Notes under the pieces: model-generated
The model's database searches: none
The model's input: only the letters and a program-made list of their open reading frames with translations
What the model was told of the DNA's origin: nothing
Part shown: positions 21,704-34,628 of the stretch, piece by piece
Position numbering within the stretch: the first letter of the stretch is position 1
Layout: each line of letters begins with the position of its first letter
Position numbers and translations under genes: made by a program
NCBI GenBank assembly: GCA_037178975.1
Contig: JASJZH010000004.1
Coordinates: 7,750,001 to 7,814,000 of the forward strand
Source of the DNA: Oscheius tipulae
Lineage: Eukaryota; Nematoda; Chromadorea; Rhabditida; Rhabditidae
Reading direction: 5' to 3'
Length of the DNA: 64,000 nt

Positions 21704-23699
21704 TCAAATGTCAAAATAGCACGGACTACACTGTCCAATATGAATATTTTCTGGCCTGGATTGATCTTTGTAGACGGGACCGAAGACTCCGGTACATCCA
21801 AGAGCTCCAGCTTCGTGCATCTTAACTCCATGCTTCTTGCCCTTTTCCAGAATCCAGTCTCCGGCCGACTGTTCCCGACACAAAAATACAAATCGGGCAT
21901 CCTGTTCTTTGGGAAGACTGACTACTTCGTGGACAAGACGACAGGCATCAGCCTGGTTTCCAGCATAAACTGGACCGATTTTGTAGAGTGCTTCTTCGGT
22001 AGTTGTGGGAGCAATGGCAGCACAGCCGATGATTTTACCAAGAGAATTGTAGAGGACAACTCCTGGAAATTATTATCTGACTGGAGTTTGTGAAAGCTTA
22101 CCTTTAACGAAGTCGATGGAATAGTAGTTCTGGAGGAAATTTGTGCGATCCGAGTTGGTAACGAACTTGTCATATTCGCAGAACTCGCGGAACTGACGGT
22201 GGCTCAAGTCCTGAAAAAAGGTTGGTCAACTGTTGAGCCGTTCGGGAAGTCCCTAGATCTTATCGCTACTATTTAACTTCCCTAGTTCCACAAGCTCGGT
22301 TCGCAACACGTTATCGTCGCTCAAAATGAACCCCCCCCCCAAATGTCAGGCCATCATTCACACCGGAGCCTCAATAAAAACGTCACGCACCTTTATCGGA
22401 ACAATGTGACCGCTCATTTCTGGCTGGCTGTTTGGGAAAAAGTCCAAAACGGCAGTTCGACTCGGGAACTCACAGTCGAAGACGTGATAGAAACTGTATC
22501 CTTCGTATTCCTTGGTGTACTTTGCGGTCATCATGGGAACTGAAACAGTTTTTCAGAATGAAACAGGTCAAAGTTACCTGATCTGTAGATGAAGGGTTGT
22601 TTAGCCAGGAGTGCTCCATTCCTCTTAATGTAGGTGCCAGCAATCTTGTGTCCGATTCCGTGGGCACGATAGTCCTTATGAGCGTAGTACATTCCGCAGA
22701 AGGTGAAAGTCTGCATCTCGACGGACATCAGACTCCCGACCAGTTTGTTGTCTGGAAAAGAGACTTGTTAAACTGTCCACTACCTCCTCTGATTAGACAT
22801 ATTAGGTTCCAGCTGATTCAAAGAGAAAACGTTGGTAGAGACAAGGAATTGATCAAAGAATTGAGTAGAACAGAGCCCATAAATGTTCCCATAGTCTCAC
22901 CCAAAGCGGTTGGTGGTAGCCATTCTGCTCTAAAAAGTGGCTGGCTCTTTTCGCTCTCTGCCTCGCCGTCCGCCCGACAGCTGAGCGACTACTACTAAGC
23001 GCTGATACAGTCTGTCAGCAGAAAAAGAATTACCGCCTACCAGCAAAAAACCAGCAAGATGCGGATGAGGAACCAAAGGTCTACCCGGAGGTGGACTACC
23101 ACGACAAATACTTAAAGCTTGACTCTCTAACGGAACCATGGAGTTACTGGTGACAGTTTCAATGGGAGCACGGCAGCTGAGACGACTACTGGTGGACTGG
23201 CAAGGGCGAGGCTCGCGGGAACCGCAGACAGTCGAGACGAACGTCTTCCGTCCTCGTCATCTTCCAGCCCCAAGGATCAACGGTTTGGATATCGACATCT
23301 AGATGCCTCTCAAACTGCGAAAAGCGACAGTACTACAAGTTGGTTTTTTTTTTGCTTTTTACGGACTTCGCCGCGGGGGCTGTGCAGTAAGAGTTACGAG
23401 AGACAAGAGTATGAGTGGAACTTGGGCCTTGCTGACTACAGAAATAGCGGAAAGGTTAAAGACTTACCAGACTTTCTGACCAAAAAGACGATTTCAACAT
23501 TGTCCATTTCGGACAGGAGACTCATCGAGGCGATATCGTTCGCTGTCCATCGCAGTTCACTCAGAACTTTGCGCAGCTGGTCCCAAAGGTTGGAGTCATC
23601 TTTGAAGCGAAGCTAGAACCTTCCAATTGTATGTATATATAAAAACTAACCTCAAGATCATCTTTGGTTTCTTGGATCTGATGAGTGGATGTGGCCATG
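21704..23699 (-). CDS. GNAT acetyltransferase with DUF1248-type domain
   Basis: This is a GCN5-related N-acetyltransferase of the type expanded in nematodes. Exons: 23699-23651, 23612-23468, then from about 22753 onward to the stop at 21704-21706. The GNAT core is in the third exon: a beta-strand (KLVGSLMSVEMQ), then YYAHKDYRAHGIGHKIAGTY, in which the RxxGIG stretch corresponds to the acetyl-CoA pyrophosphate-binding loop. The C-terminal half (VVLYNSLGKIIGCAAIAP, IGPVYAG) matches the DUF1248 extension. Near 21890-21945 the reading frame changes. A 53-nt intron joining VHE to SAGDWILEKG restores a family-like end (GVFGPVYKDQ, HIGQCSPCYFDI). The substrate is unknown. The third intron upstream of the core is about 710 nt and holds nothing recognisable. 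Confidence 0.75.
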
Positions 23700-24277
23700 G
23701 GGGAAGAGACTCTCTTGAACCGAGTTCAGTTATCGAAAAGATCCTGTCTTATATAAGAGACTGATAAGGACTAGCAGACGCAGGTGATCTTTGGGAACAA
23801 TGTAGCTGCTGGAGTAAGGTGAAAATAAGGAAGATGGATAGAATCTGTGGTCCTTTTGAATTGATTTTGCCAAAAGACAGATAGATATGGCTTGAGAAGT
23901 GGGGGTTCTCGTAGCAAACCCTCTAAAACTGAAACATGGCGAAGATGGCCGGCAGTAGTAGCTAAACTACTAACCCGGTGTAAGAAGTGGGTAACTTGCT
24001 AAAAATATGCAAACTCTGGGACTAGTGGCTAGCCATAGAAAACTTGCCTTAAAGTGTTTCATTAGTGAGTTTTGAAAGAGGCGATTAATCATAACCAAAG
24101 TCTCCACACTCACTAAAAATGGAATGGTCATCTCATGACTGTAGGGCTAAGCTGTTTGCTCTTCTCTGTATCATGTCTTCGAATGAGTCTCTAGTTCATT
24201 GGCCGTTTAATCTCAGTGTCCAGTCTCTTCTAATCTCCAACTTGGGCTCTATAGCTCATGCGAAACTGAGAAGAAAA
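23700..24277. other. Intergenic DNA
   Basis: No gene is supported. The region probably contains the promoter of the GNAT gene, which reads leftward from 23699. Confidence 0.35.
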
Positions 24278-24451
24278 ATGCGAACATTCTTGCTATTTCT
24301 ACTCCTTTCCACCGTCTGCACATCACGAACAATTTACAAAGATCTGTTTGAAGCACACGTTGAAGGTTGGTGCTCTTTTTTCAAGCATACGTCATATGGT
24401 ACATCCTTAGCGCAGGCTTTCGTTTCTGGTTCAGTCTTGCAATTTACATAA
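24278..24451 (+). CDS. Putative small secreted peptide
   Basis: From ATG at 24278 the frame encodes a clear signal-peptide-like start (MRTFLLFLLLSTVCTSR) and then TIYKDLFEAHVEG, running on to a stop at 24449-24451. A GT donor follows the Glu codon near 24364, so the real protein may leave this exon there and continue in an exon I could not identify. The family is not recognised. Support is the signal peptide alone. Confidence 0.3.
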   Translation: MRTFLLFLLLSTVCTSRTIYKDLFEAHVEGWCSFFKHTSYGTSLAQAFVSGSVLQFT

Positions 24452-25514
24452 AAGTGATTCAAGAAGTCAGCAGAACTCTTATTTGAAGCCAAAGCGAATA
24501 TCTAATGGTATGAACTCACTGAATCTGTAAGTAATTCTTACCGTTGGAAGCAACCAAAAGAGGTAGGGCCACATCTGGAGCTGGGACATTGGAAAAAAGC
24601 TGTTTTTTTTTTTACTGAAAGATGTTCTCAGGCTAGAGTGTTACAGAAAAAGTTCTGACAGAGTTAGTTTTTTTTATTTCTCGCGTCTATTACTGTAACA
24701 TTAATTTCACCCAAATACTATAATCACCAATTGGTTTTTTGTCTATATACTGAATATTCTCACCGACTATGGGAATCGGTTTCCCAAATATCTGACTCAT
24801 TATCTGCTCCACCGACCATAAAACACCTCAAGTTTAGATTTTATTATTATGTTACATAAAATATTAAAGTAATCTGTGTCTGTACAACGTGAATAGAGAA
24901 GGAGACGGAACACGAGAGGGGAGGGAAAAGACTAAAGGAGGGAAAGTTCAATCACAAGAATGGCCTAATGAATCAGATCAGATGCGTTTTTAGAAAGTAT
25001 TCTTAGCTTGGAGACTGACGGGAGATTCGTAAAGAGGGGGATAAATATCTAGCTGCTACATCCACCAGGGTAGTTCTGTTCATTTCTGAGAAGATTTGGA
25101 GGGAGAGAGCAAAAAAGAGAACCGGAATTGAGATTTTGAATTTCGTTTTGAAGGTAGGCTGATTAGTTTTGTCGAGGAACAGAGGGTATTTTGAAGGAGA
25201 AAATACAGTACTTGGTCGGTTTATGCCTAAATTGAGATCGAGAGGAAACGGGTGGGAAAAGGCAGATTTCAAAAGAACAGGGTAGGAGAGAGATGGGGTA
25301 GACTATACAGCACCATTTGGAGGAAATCTAATATCTAGAAAAAGAGGGAAGATTGAGCAATCCTAAGTAGGCGAGATGGCTAACCGTTTTTTGGTGTTGG
25401 GAGACTGGAACGAGAAAATGCAAAGTTTTTGGCACGGCTTGAGAGAGGATGAGGGACTCGGATGAAAGCACTGGAATCACAAGAGCTAGACTGGCATTTG
25501 GTCACGGAAAAAAT
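24452..25514. other. Intergenic DNA, 3' flank of the BICRA-like gene
   Basis: AT-rich with short homopolymers; no gene is supported. A minus-strand frame at 25272-25003 has no family resemblance and most likely lies in the 3' flank or UTR of the gene to the right. Confidence 0.35.
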
Positions 25515-28500
25515 CTATTGCCGAGTGGCTGGGTAGGCCGGAATAGTTGGGGTCTGGGAGAACATTCCCCACGAACGCATCGTCTCATCTGTCGCCCGTT
25601 TGAGATCGTCGTCACCGTCCGATTCGTCTGAAAATAACTTGTTTGAAAACACAATTGTCTTATTTTTGTGACTGACTGTGAGACTAATTTCGGTATCAGA
25701 GTCTAAGAAATGACGAGGCTGTTTACAACGTAATGGCTCTATTCTAAAATTCTAACAGCTGGTTGAAATTGTTTTAACGTCTTTTCTCTTGTTATAGCCC
25801 AAAGTCAACAATCTTTTTGAGGGTTGACTTCGGAGCTCAAACTGTTTTAAGGGCAAAACGGATTCGCTACAATGTATCGAACAACTAAAACTGGCGCTAG
25901 AGGATCCACTGGTAAAACAAATGAATCCTACCACTACGTTTGGTGCGTCAACTCTTTCCATGGACTAACTCCTTTAGTTATTCCAAACTGTCCAGTCTTG
26001 ACTGTACTTCGAAAAAATCTGCTGCTGCTTCGGCAAATATTGGGTTGGTAAATAAGTCTTTTCGCTTTTTGTAAATATGTCCCCTGCCTCGTTTACGACA
26101 ACGGCCGAGCTATTGGTTATAGCACCTCGTGTTGCTCACTCAATCCTCTACCACCATCATGCAAGACACCACTTGCCTTCTGCTTATTCTCTATCCTCCG
26201 TTCGTTTTGATCCGGACTATTGATGACCTGCCCCCCTACGATCTGCGACATGAGCTCCTCAAAGGCACGAATGGAGCCCAAACGGCGGCTGATATCAACG
26301 ATGTTTATGGCCAAGGGACGACGTCTACGAGGGTATGCCAGTTGTGGCTCTATCGCTTTCGGTCTGGGGACAAAAGTGTCGAAGATGAACCAGGGTCAAC
26401 TTTTGATGAATCAAAGGTGCTGCAGCTCGTGAACGAGAACAATCGGGAGACTACCCGTGAACTAGCAGAGGCACTATCTGTCAGTCATGCTGCAGTGGAA
26501 CATCATTTGAAGCAATTGAGATTTATGAAGTTTACGTACGTAACTGGGCACTTGGTTGCCGCATGACCACAGTGACACCCAGAAGTGGCAGCGCATGTCC
26601 GTCGCCCATTCTCTCCTGTCCAGGTATGAGAGGAAATCCTTCTTACCACGCCTGGTGATGGGGAATGAGAAGTGGGTAACGTACGTAAACTTCCAAAGGA
26701 AGCGTCAATGGGTGGGTCCAGGGCAGGCACCAAGTCCTGATGTGAAACTTGACACCCATCAAATGAAGATTATGCTCTGTGTTTTCAGGGATATCGAAGA
26801 TGTGGTGCACTGGTAACTGCTGGATGCTGGAGCTACCCTTACGGCCGCCATATACAGCCAGCAACTTGAAAAGGTTACTGTTGCACTTCGTCAGAAACGG
26901 CCGCTGAAGTCGAAAGTCATCCTGCAGATGAACAACGCGCGCCCCATGTTGCCTTGCCCCTTCCGACTATTATCTGTTCCGGACTCTCAACAACGACATT
27001 GGAGGACAATAGTTCGATTTCGACGGCGCACTCAAAACCTAGTTGACAAACTTCTTCGCATCGAAACCCAAGGTGTTCTACGAGCGTGGCATCCGTAAGT
27101 TACCCGTGAAATGGGCAGACGTGGTACATCATAATGATGATTTCAACGAATGAAAACGTTGTTTGGAAGTCAATAATTTTTTGCATTTGAAAAAGCGAAA
27201 AGACTTTGTTACCAACCCAATACTTGCACTACACTGATGTTAACTCCTATTTGAGTGGGAAGCTCAGTCACCAGATAGTCACCAGATACGTATATATATA
27301 TATATATATATTAGTCAATCACCTAACGATCGTCATGAGAAAAACAGAAAAAGGAATATGTAAACTCTTACCCGAAAAAGTGACAGGCGGTAGAGCTCCC
27401 TGGGCTGTGATGTTCACATTGAAGATGGACTGTCCGTTCATCGGTTTCGGCATCGACCTGCTTACCGGTGCCACAGCCTCGTCCACCTCGACTCGTCGCT
27501 CCTCTGGCGGAAGACCAAGTTTGATCTTGAGCTTTGGGACCTTGAGAGGGGGTGTTTCCTGTTGGGAAAGGGATCCGTTGACTTTCGAAGTGGATGGAGT
27601 CTCTGGTTCTGTTGGAATAGCCGGAGTATTGGTTCGGGAATAGTTCCTTTTCAGCTTGATCTTCAGACCGCCAGTAGGAATAGCAATGTATTCCTAAACC
27701 AAGTTTTTAAAACAAAACTTGTTGAAAGTCTCACCTCCTTGACCTCCTCAGCCGTCGTAGCCATCTCCTTCTCCCGTTTACGTTCTTCTCGCCTGCGTTC
27801 TCGTTCCTCATTCCTCTTCTTTTTCTTCTCTTTCCTTCTCTTCCGCTCATCGTCATCCTTGTGCTTGTTCTCTTTCTCGTTGGTAGCTCCAATAGTCAAA
27901 GTTGAGACATTTGCTCCGAATTTCAGCTTGAGACGGATGGGAGCATGAACGGCTGTTCCATTTGCTGGAGAATGAGTAGCAGGGTCGGATTTGAACGGTT
28001 CGGTCTTGAGAGTTTTCTTGGAATCTTCAGCCTTGATGGATGGTTTCGAAGCCTGGAAACAGGTTTGTTGAACGCGAATCGTGTCCGAGCAAAATGGAAT
28101 CTTCCTGCTAACCAACCCGGATTTGAATACCGTGTTTTGGTCAAAACATGTTTTGCATTGATTGAACTCTCTGTTTATCTGATTTTGGCATAAACAGCGC
28201 AACTGCTGATCTGCTGTAAAACTCGTAAAGAATATTTCACCTCGTTCTTGACAATCTTGCCCACATTCGGAACTGTGGCTTCCTTCTTGGGCTGAGGAGC
28301 GGGAAGAGGATGTAGTTTCTGAAATTTACCTCCGGTTTGTATGAAAGTATTTATTACCTTGAATGGTTCTGATTTGATGCTCGAGAGACCAGCTGGCGGA
28401 GGTGGAATGACCTGGACTCTAGGAAGAGGATAGTTGTCTCCAAATTCTCCAAGTTCCGGTGAAGCAGATCCATCCGAGTCCATTCCATTCGTCTTGGCAG

Positions 28501-31500
28501 CCGACGAGGGTGGCCTCATCATCAAAGCAGGAGGAGAACGTAGAGCTGGTGGTGCTTCTAAAGAATCGAATGTGACTAAGCCCAAATTCAAGTAATTACC
28601 GTTTCTCGCCCTGTTCAAGAACATTTTCTTGGAAGGAAGACCCTTCGGTGGCTCGTAAGATGTTGAAGGCACAGGCTCCGGCTCTAACTTGACCTTGATT
28701 TTACCAGCTGCTGGTTTGCTCGCAGGCTTTGGCTTCTGGGGAGAAACGGGTTTGACCGGTCTTTCGTAGCCGGAATCGGAGGGCTCAGGTCTAAAAGTAG
28801 GTTATGAATAAAGGAGTCAGGAAATTTGGTTTCGAAAAGCAGAAAGTCGCGGGTCCCACAGCGCTACTGAGTGGGAGGAATGTATTGGGAGTAGTTGGCC
28901 AAAAAGAAACACCCTCCTATCAAAGTATGGGTTCATTTGGTGTGGACTTGGTTAGAAATTACGGTGCCGCTATCCTCATTTTATCATGACTGTCTCCTGT
29001 TCATAAACAACTCACTTGATGTTGACATTTCTTGTCTGCTCTTTTGCAACTTCCTGCACCCTCTTCTCAGTTGCCCGTCGCTCCGCTGCAATTTTCTTGT
29101 CCCCAGGCTTGAAGGCTGGCTTCACATCCGCATGCTCGTCCTCATAACTCGCCACTGACCGCTGTCTCAACCTCGGCGAATGGAATGCCGGGGTCTTGAT
29201 CGGGGATTGTGACCTACTAGTCAACTTATGACAAAGTAAAGAACCAAGGTACCTGTTGGAAATGGTCGGGGACACGATATAAGGAGATTTGCACGGCGAG
29301 GATAAAGTCGGCTCCTCGTGGAAGGGATAGTACTCGTACGAGCTCTGGAGCTTGAGTGGACTGGCAAGAGGCTGTAGTGCGGGCATGTGAGTACCACGAA
29401 GAGCTGGGATAAGACTGGAGGAACGGACGAAGTCAGCTCTATTGTATTCGTCGACCAATTCTTTCTCCTCTTCCAGCTTTCGTTTCTCGTATTCCATGTC
29501 CAAGTACAGGAGTAGGTTCTGTTCTTCGGGTGGACTCACGATCTGGAAAGGTGAATTGATAGATGTGTTTGTGGTTTCCAAAGCTACAATTCCAAAATTT
29601 GATCTGGAAAGAAAGCCCAGGTAACTCAGTGCTGGCTCAACCTGTTTTATAGCTTTGGTAAATTTCGCGCCGGACTTAGAATTTGAATCGGTGAAAAATT
29701 TGAAATAGCCTACCTGTGGCTCATCGTATAGGACTTTCAAGATCTTGCTCTTCAGTTCAGCGACCTGCGCTACCTGATTGATGTTAGTTCTCAGCATGTT
29801 GTTATCGACTAAAAAATCTTCATCTTTTCACACTTTATCCTATACTCACATTCATCCAACTGTTCCTGTTGCAGCTCCGGCTCCGCCAGACTATGGAACC
29901 CGATCAGTCTCTTAATCACATCTCCTAGATCTCTGAATGGTCTCTCAGTGTCCGGATGCTCGACACTGTGATGCAACGCTGATAGACAGTCTCGAACTCT
30001 GGCTTGTCTGGACAGTTTTCTTTCCGCTGCAGCATGAGCAAGATGTTGTGCTGATTGTTTCGCGGGCCTGATGTAGACATGCTGAATCTGCTGCGGTGGA
30101 GCCTGATGAGACTGTACCATGTGTTGTTGTGGAGGCTGTACCTAGAACAGTACTCAAAAAAAAAACAGTCAGTACCTGTGTTTGATTCCTTGGAATGATG
30201 TAAGAATTATTCGTGTTGGCCATAGTATGCGGCGGCTTGAGAACAACCCTCTGTATATGAGGCTTCGGCTGGATCGGCTGAGGTTGTTGAGAGATGTAGG
30301 TTCTGGGCTGGGGTTGGGAAGACGAAGGTGTTATGAACGGCTGTGAACTGGACGTCTGGACATAGACAACCTGTTGACCAGGTTGGCCGGTCAATTGGAC
30401 GTGTTGCTGGAAGAAGGTTGTTCAAAGAAGGAGACAAAAAAAACAGAGAAACAGAGAGACAGAGAGAAAAAGATACAATCAAAAGTCTAACCAACCTGGT
30501 TCATGTGCCCCACTATCCTCACTACTTGTCCTTGTGGCTGGGGTTGTTGATGTCCTTGTATAACAACCTGCTGTTGCTGATAATCCGGATAGATCTGAGG
30601 TTGATTCGAATCCGACATCTGTCCAGAGAAGATTACTCCTTGAGGCTGATAGACCGGAGATGACGGTTCCTCGATATACTGAGGCTGAGGTGGCGGTTGC
30701 CTCCTCGGAAGGCTATGCCCTCCAGACGGTCTACTATGTCTTGAAGGTGCGGGTTTTGGTGGGGGAGTCGCTTGAATAACTTCTTTAGGCCTAAAGACAA
30801 AGTTTGAAATATTATTTATCGAAACTAACATGTTGAAAATACTCAGCAGCTCCTCTTGAAGCTCATTCAGTCTTGAAGTATTGTCAATTCCCTGAGCAAT
30901 TTGTTGCTGCAGGACCTGCATCTCTTGTGCGATTTGGGCGATTCGCTGGTTACTCTCTACTGACACATGAACTACTTGCTTATCAGCTTTCGGTTCAGCT
31001 GAAAACATGGAACAGTTAGAGACTCCCATTGGTAATAATGTCAAGAACTTGTAGTGGACGATAAACCTACCAGTTTTCCTCCTGTTGCTATTGCTACTTT
31101 TGGGCTGGATAGGTCGATTACGACTCTGAAGTACACAAAAATAAATCATAAGACAGTGAAGACCCTTACCGCAGATGCGTTGGGCTGTCTAGGAGGTGGT
31201 TGATTCCTCGTCGCAGACCCCCGATTACTAGTAGTGGGAATTGTTTGATGTGTTGACGTCGTCGCTATCTCATCCTGAAGACCGATATCATTGGCGGCAA
31301 TCCACACAACTTACACTATAGGAATAGTGGGTTTCGGACACGAGCGGGGCATCTTCTATCGGATACGACGGCTCGCTGTTGATGACGGCCACGGGCTGCT
31401 CAAAACTGTTGTAGCCTTGAGAGTTGATGTCGTGAGACATCTCGTAGCCGTGCATCTGATAGGAGGGAATGTTTGCTGGTGATAACCTCGGAGGGTCCGG

Positions 31501-32162
31501 AGCGAACTGAAACTTCGTAGTCAGCATAATAGGTGAGCTTGTGTCTACAATCCCAGTCTTTCTGTCTTTCTCTCTCTAGTGTGGTTTTCTACCGTGCTAG
31601 CTTTGTTCACACAATGTACTTTTTCAGTTACAACGACCAAAAGGCAGCAAGATAGTTTCGTGAGTTTTTGAACTCAGCTGTTCCAAACAGGAACTACTCT
31701 TGTTCGAGGAAGAATTGTGAAGACTACTTCCCGCTCTGAACAAAAACGGGAAAACTGTCTATTACAATCACAAAATGTTTAGTAAACAACTCTGAGCTCC
31801 CTTGAGAAATCCAGAAGAATAAGCTGAAGTTTTTTAACCCCGTTTCCCTCTTTCCAACACTATCACTTCGCTTTCCAATTACCCACGAAGACAAAGACAA
31901 ATAGAGTTACTCACATCGCGCATCGGGACCGAGAGCGACGAGTCATTGTACGTGTAGTCCATGTCATAACTGGTGACAGGCTCGTCATGCATGGGAACCT
32001 GCAGAGTTTCCATGCCCTCAAACGAGGGACTCTGTCCTCCATTCTCCCAACCAGTGTCGTACTCGGGGATGGTCGAAAACAGATCTTCAAGTACTTGATC
32101 GTCGCTAAAGTTTGTAAGTTTTTAATGGGAAAGAAGAGAAAGACTCACTCATTGTAGTTCAT
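25515..32162 (-). CDS. GLTSCR1/BICRA-like subunit of the non-canonical BAF complex
   Basis: This large nuclear protein resembles BICRA/BICRAL, which define the GBAF (ncBAF) SWI/SNF chromatin remodeller. Exon 1 is 14 nt (start 32162) and joins an acidic exon (DQVLEDLFSTIPEYDTGW). There follow a helical coiled coil near 31000-30830 (IAQIAQEMQVLQQQIAQG) and a Gln/Pro-rich region to about 30100. The GLTSCR1 domain is at 30050-29850 (LSALHHSVEHPDTERPF, DVIKRLIGFHSL), the part that docks on the remodeller core. Distal repeats of KLKIKLG type (near 27900 and 27500) and a highly charged Lys/Glu/Arg stretch match the BICRA C-terminus. The last exon is 25627-25515 (DESDGDDDLKRATDET). The final intron (27371-25628) contains a mariner. 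Some exon borders between 30800 and 28200 are approximate. Confidence 0.68.
26040..27220 (+). mobile_element. Second mariner transposon, decayed, in BICRA-like last intron
   Basis: Inverted repeats (TTGGGTTGGTAA-AAGTCTTTTCGC) bound an element of 1,181 bp flanked by TA at 26038-26039 and 27221-27222. The transposase region keeps the helix-turn-helix ([18 protein letters not shown]) and the first catalytic block (GNEKWVTYVNF, where family members read GDEKW). About 70 bp corresponding to 5064-5134 of the first copy are missing, and the second catalytic Asp codon reads Asn (MNNARP). It is inactive. It lies antisense to the host gene. It shares frameshift-prone regions with the 4.2-kb copy but differs at many sites. 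Confidence 0.93.
27290..27311. repeat. (TA)n microsatellite
   Basis: About eleven TA units lie just outside the right end of the second mariner copy, inside the last intron of the BICRA-like gene. Confidence 0.9.
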
Positions 32163-34628
32163 TGTAGAGTGACAACTATGTCATGATACGCTCTTGCTTG
32201 GGAAGAGAGCAGAATCTCTGTTTTGAGAGAGGGAACACACCGGGTGAGACCACAATTCTAGAAAGAAGTAGGTTGGGTTCTTGGAGTGAGACAAGAAGTG
32301 ATCTGAAATCGTATTATTGAAAAGAGAAAGAGAGATAACGAAATACGTAGTAAGTGGACTGGGTAGCTAGAGACGTTAAAAGATTTTGAGGTACATGACC
32401 TTTCCCAAATGCCAATACAGCAAAAGTTCAAAGACCTTTCACTAGTTTCAAGAAAACTTAAAGAATTGAAGGATTGTGAATAGGGCTTGCTTAGAATTAT
32501 GGCCAAAGAAAAAGAGAAGATAAAAAAAAACCGAAACCATCTTTTTTCGTATTCACCCAGCAAAAATTGAAAATTACACCCTCTTCGATTAAAGCTTTAG
32601 AAACGAGAATCTTTCGATTTTTTGCATGGATTTAATGACAAAAATATAAACACTAATATAAGTTTCGAAAAACGAAAAAATACCAAACGCCAATTTACGA
32701 AAACTGATAAGGAAGGTGGAAGAGATGTTACAATCAATTTTCTTTCATTTCTGGAAGTAGTTCAAATTTTTCCAAACACATTCCCATTTCTTTTTTCCGA
32801 CTCGTAAAAAATCGCAGTAAACAGCTTGCTTTGGCATAGAAATTCAAAGAAAAGCGTCGATATTGATTGGCGGCCGACAGAAGGGAGAGAGGGAGAGCGC
32901 GCGTTAGGGGGTGCTAGAACAGGCAATAGGGAGACATGTGTGAGTTTTTCTGCGGTTTTGGAGAGATTTTCTTTAAAAAAGTGACATTATTTAATGACAT
33001 AAACTAATAGGAAGGCATCAAAGAAAATTTGGGAGAAACAGTGGGGTGCTGGGATTAGTTTGCGGGAGAAGCCTTGGGCATCTAATCCGGCTCTCCGAGG
33101 CAGATTTGACATCATTCTACTAACATATCTTAAAGAAAGGGAATCGCTTAAACAACAGTTTGTGTTAAAATTGCTAGGACCCCCTCTCACGTGCTAATTG
33201 ACTTGTGGATGCCATGGGCTCCCGGGCTGTTTTCGTCGGGACGGCGACGGGTACTGTGTCAGTTTTGCTCAAACTTTTGTGTCTTTTATCTAAACAAACC
33301 TTTAAACAGCATTAAGGATTATGAGAAATCTTTGCTCGGATGGCATTTGGCAGCCCTGGCTGAAAGGGGAACCAATTTTCAGCGGCGAACTTTCCTTGAC
33401 CCTGTTATCTGTCTCTCTGTCTCCTGGTGGATCCACCACCAGAGTCCACACGGCCCTGGCAACCCGGGGAATGTGAACCAGGTGGGCGGGGCCTGGACTG
33501 AAGTTGGTGGGGACGAACGGGGCGGAGCTCCCGGTTTGTGGGGAAGGGCGGAGCCCCTTCTCCGTTCTTCCCACCCACAACCACCAAGCCAGTCAGCCAC
33601 ACACACACCGTCCGGGAGACATACAGGGAGCCAATCTCGTAAATACATGAGTCAGAGAAGTAGGGCGCCCTGACTCACTCTCTGAACCATCCTTGACTCT
33701 CTTCTAGCCATTCCTTCGGTCAGAAAAGGGGCGGGACTGTAGACGCGGAAAAGGGGGCGACAGACAATGCAAAGCATGGTGTGGGAGAGAGAATACGGCA
33801 CCTAATAAATTGATTTGCAAAGTTGTGTCTAAATAGCACGCACAGCCAGGCCATGGGGTGCCGCGACGCGTGCGAACGCGGCGCCGGGAAACTGGCAGCT
33901 GGCCAACTCGGACCGATTATTGGAGCACGGTAGCTGGCCGGAGGATTGCGTACTTGCGTACGTGCCCATGATGTTCAATAGAGACTTTAATTAAGGAGCT
34001 TATTAGCTGCTCTGTCCCCTTCAGTCTCCTTTCGCTTCGAAATAGGATCTCTTTTTTTCAGAATAGCCAAAAGTTAGATTTTGTTCTGTGGTCGCTAACT
34101 ATCTGAACTTGAGTTTTGCGCGCAATGCTGTATTGACTACAAAGCTGTTTGTTTGAGTCAACAAGGAGTAGAAGATTTTTGCGTACTGTTCAGACTTTTG
34201 TGAGTAATCTAGAAGTTTGAGAGGGTAGTTCCTGGTAGGGAGCTTCAGAATCTTGTGGTTTCGACTGCAAAAGCCCCTGAGTTTCCAGGGCTAGTTCTGA
34301 ATAATTAGGAAAAGCCTCGAAAGCTGTTTCGACTTTCCGTGGGAATAAGGAAACAGAAAAGTTTCTGACGAAAAGGTTGACAGTTTTTGATTAGAAAGCT
34401 GATGAACTCATTTTCTGCTATCCTTCTCCCTATTGTTTGTCATTAACAGCCCACCTTGAGAATCAGGAAAGAGTAGGCGGTTGAAAACTGCAAATCCTGC
34501 CATTTTCACTCCACAGCTTCTGAAGCGAAAGATAAACTTTTGGCTCCCCTGCTTCTGGCTTTCAATCAACTCTCTACAACTTTACGCTTTCTCTTCCCAT
34601 TCACTCTTTCCAACAAGCTCATTCCAGG
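32163..34628. other. Long intergenic region between two divergent genes
   Basis: No gene is supported in 2.4 kb. It separates the BICRA-like gene (leftward) from PRMT9 (rightward), so it should contain both promoters. Its right part around 33.4-33.9 kb is unusually GC-rich for this window (GGGGTGCCGCGACGCGTGCG near 33854). Several overlapping open frames at 33.2-33.7 kb on both strands are explained by that base composition and have no family resemblance. Confidence 0.45.

Noticed and set aside
33191-33673. Overlapping 90-160-codon frames on both strands
   Set aside because: Explained by GC-rich composition; open on several frames at once and without recognisable domains.
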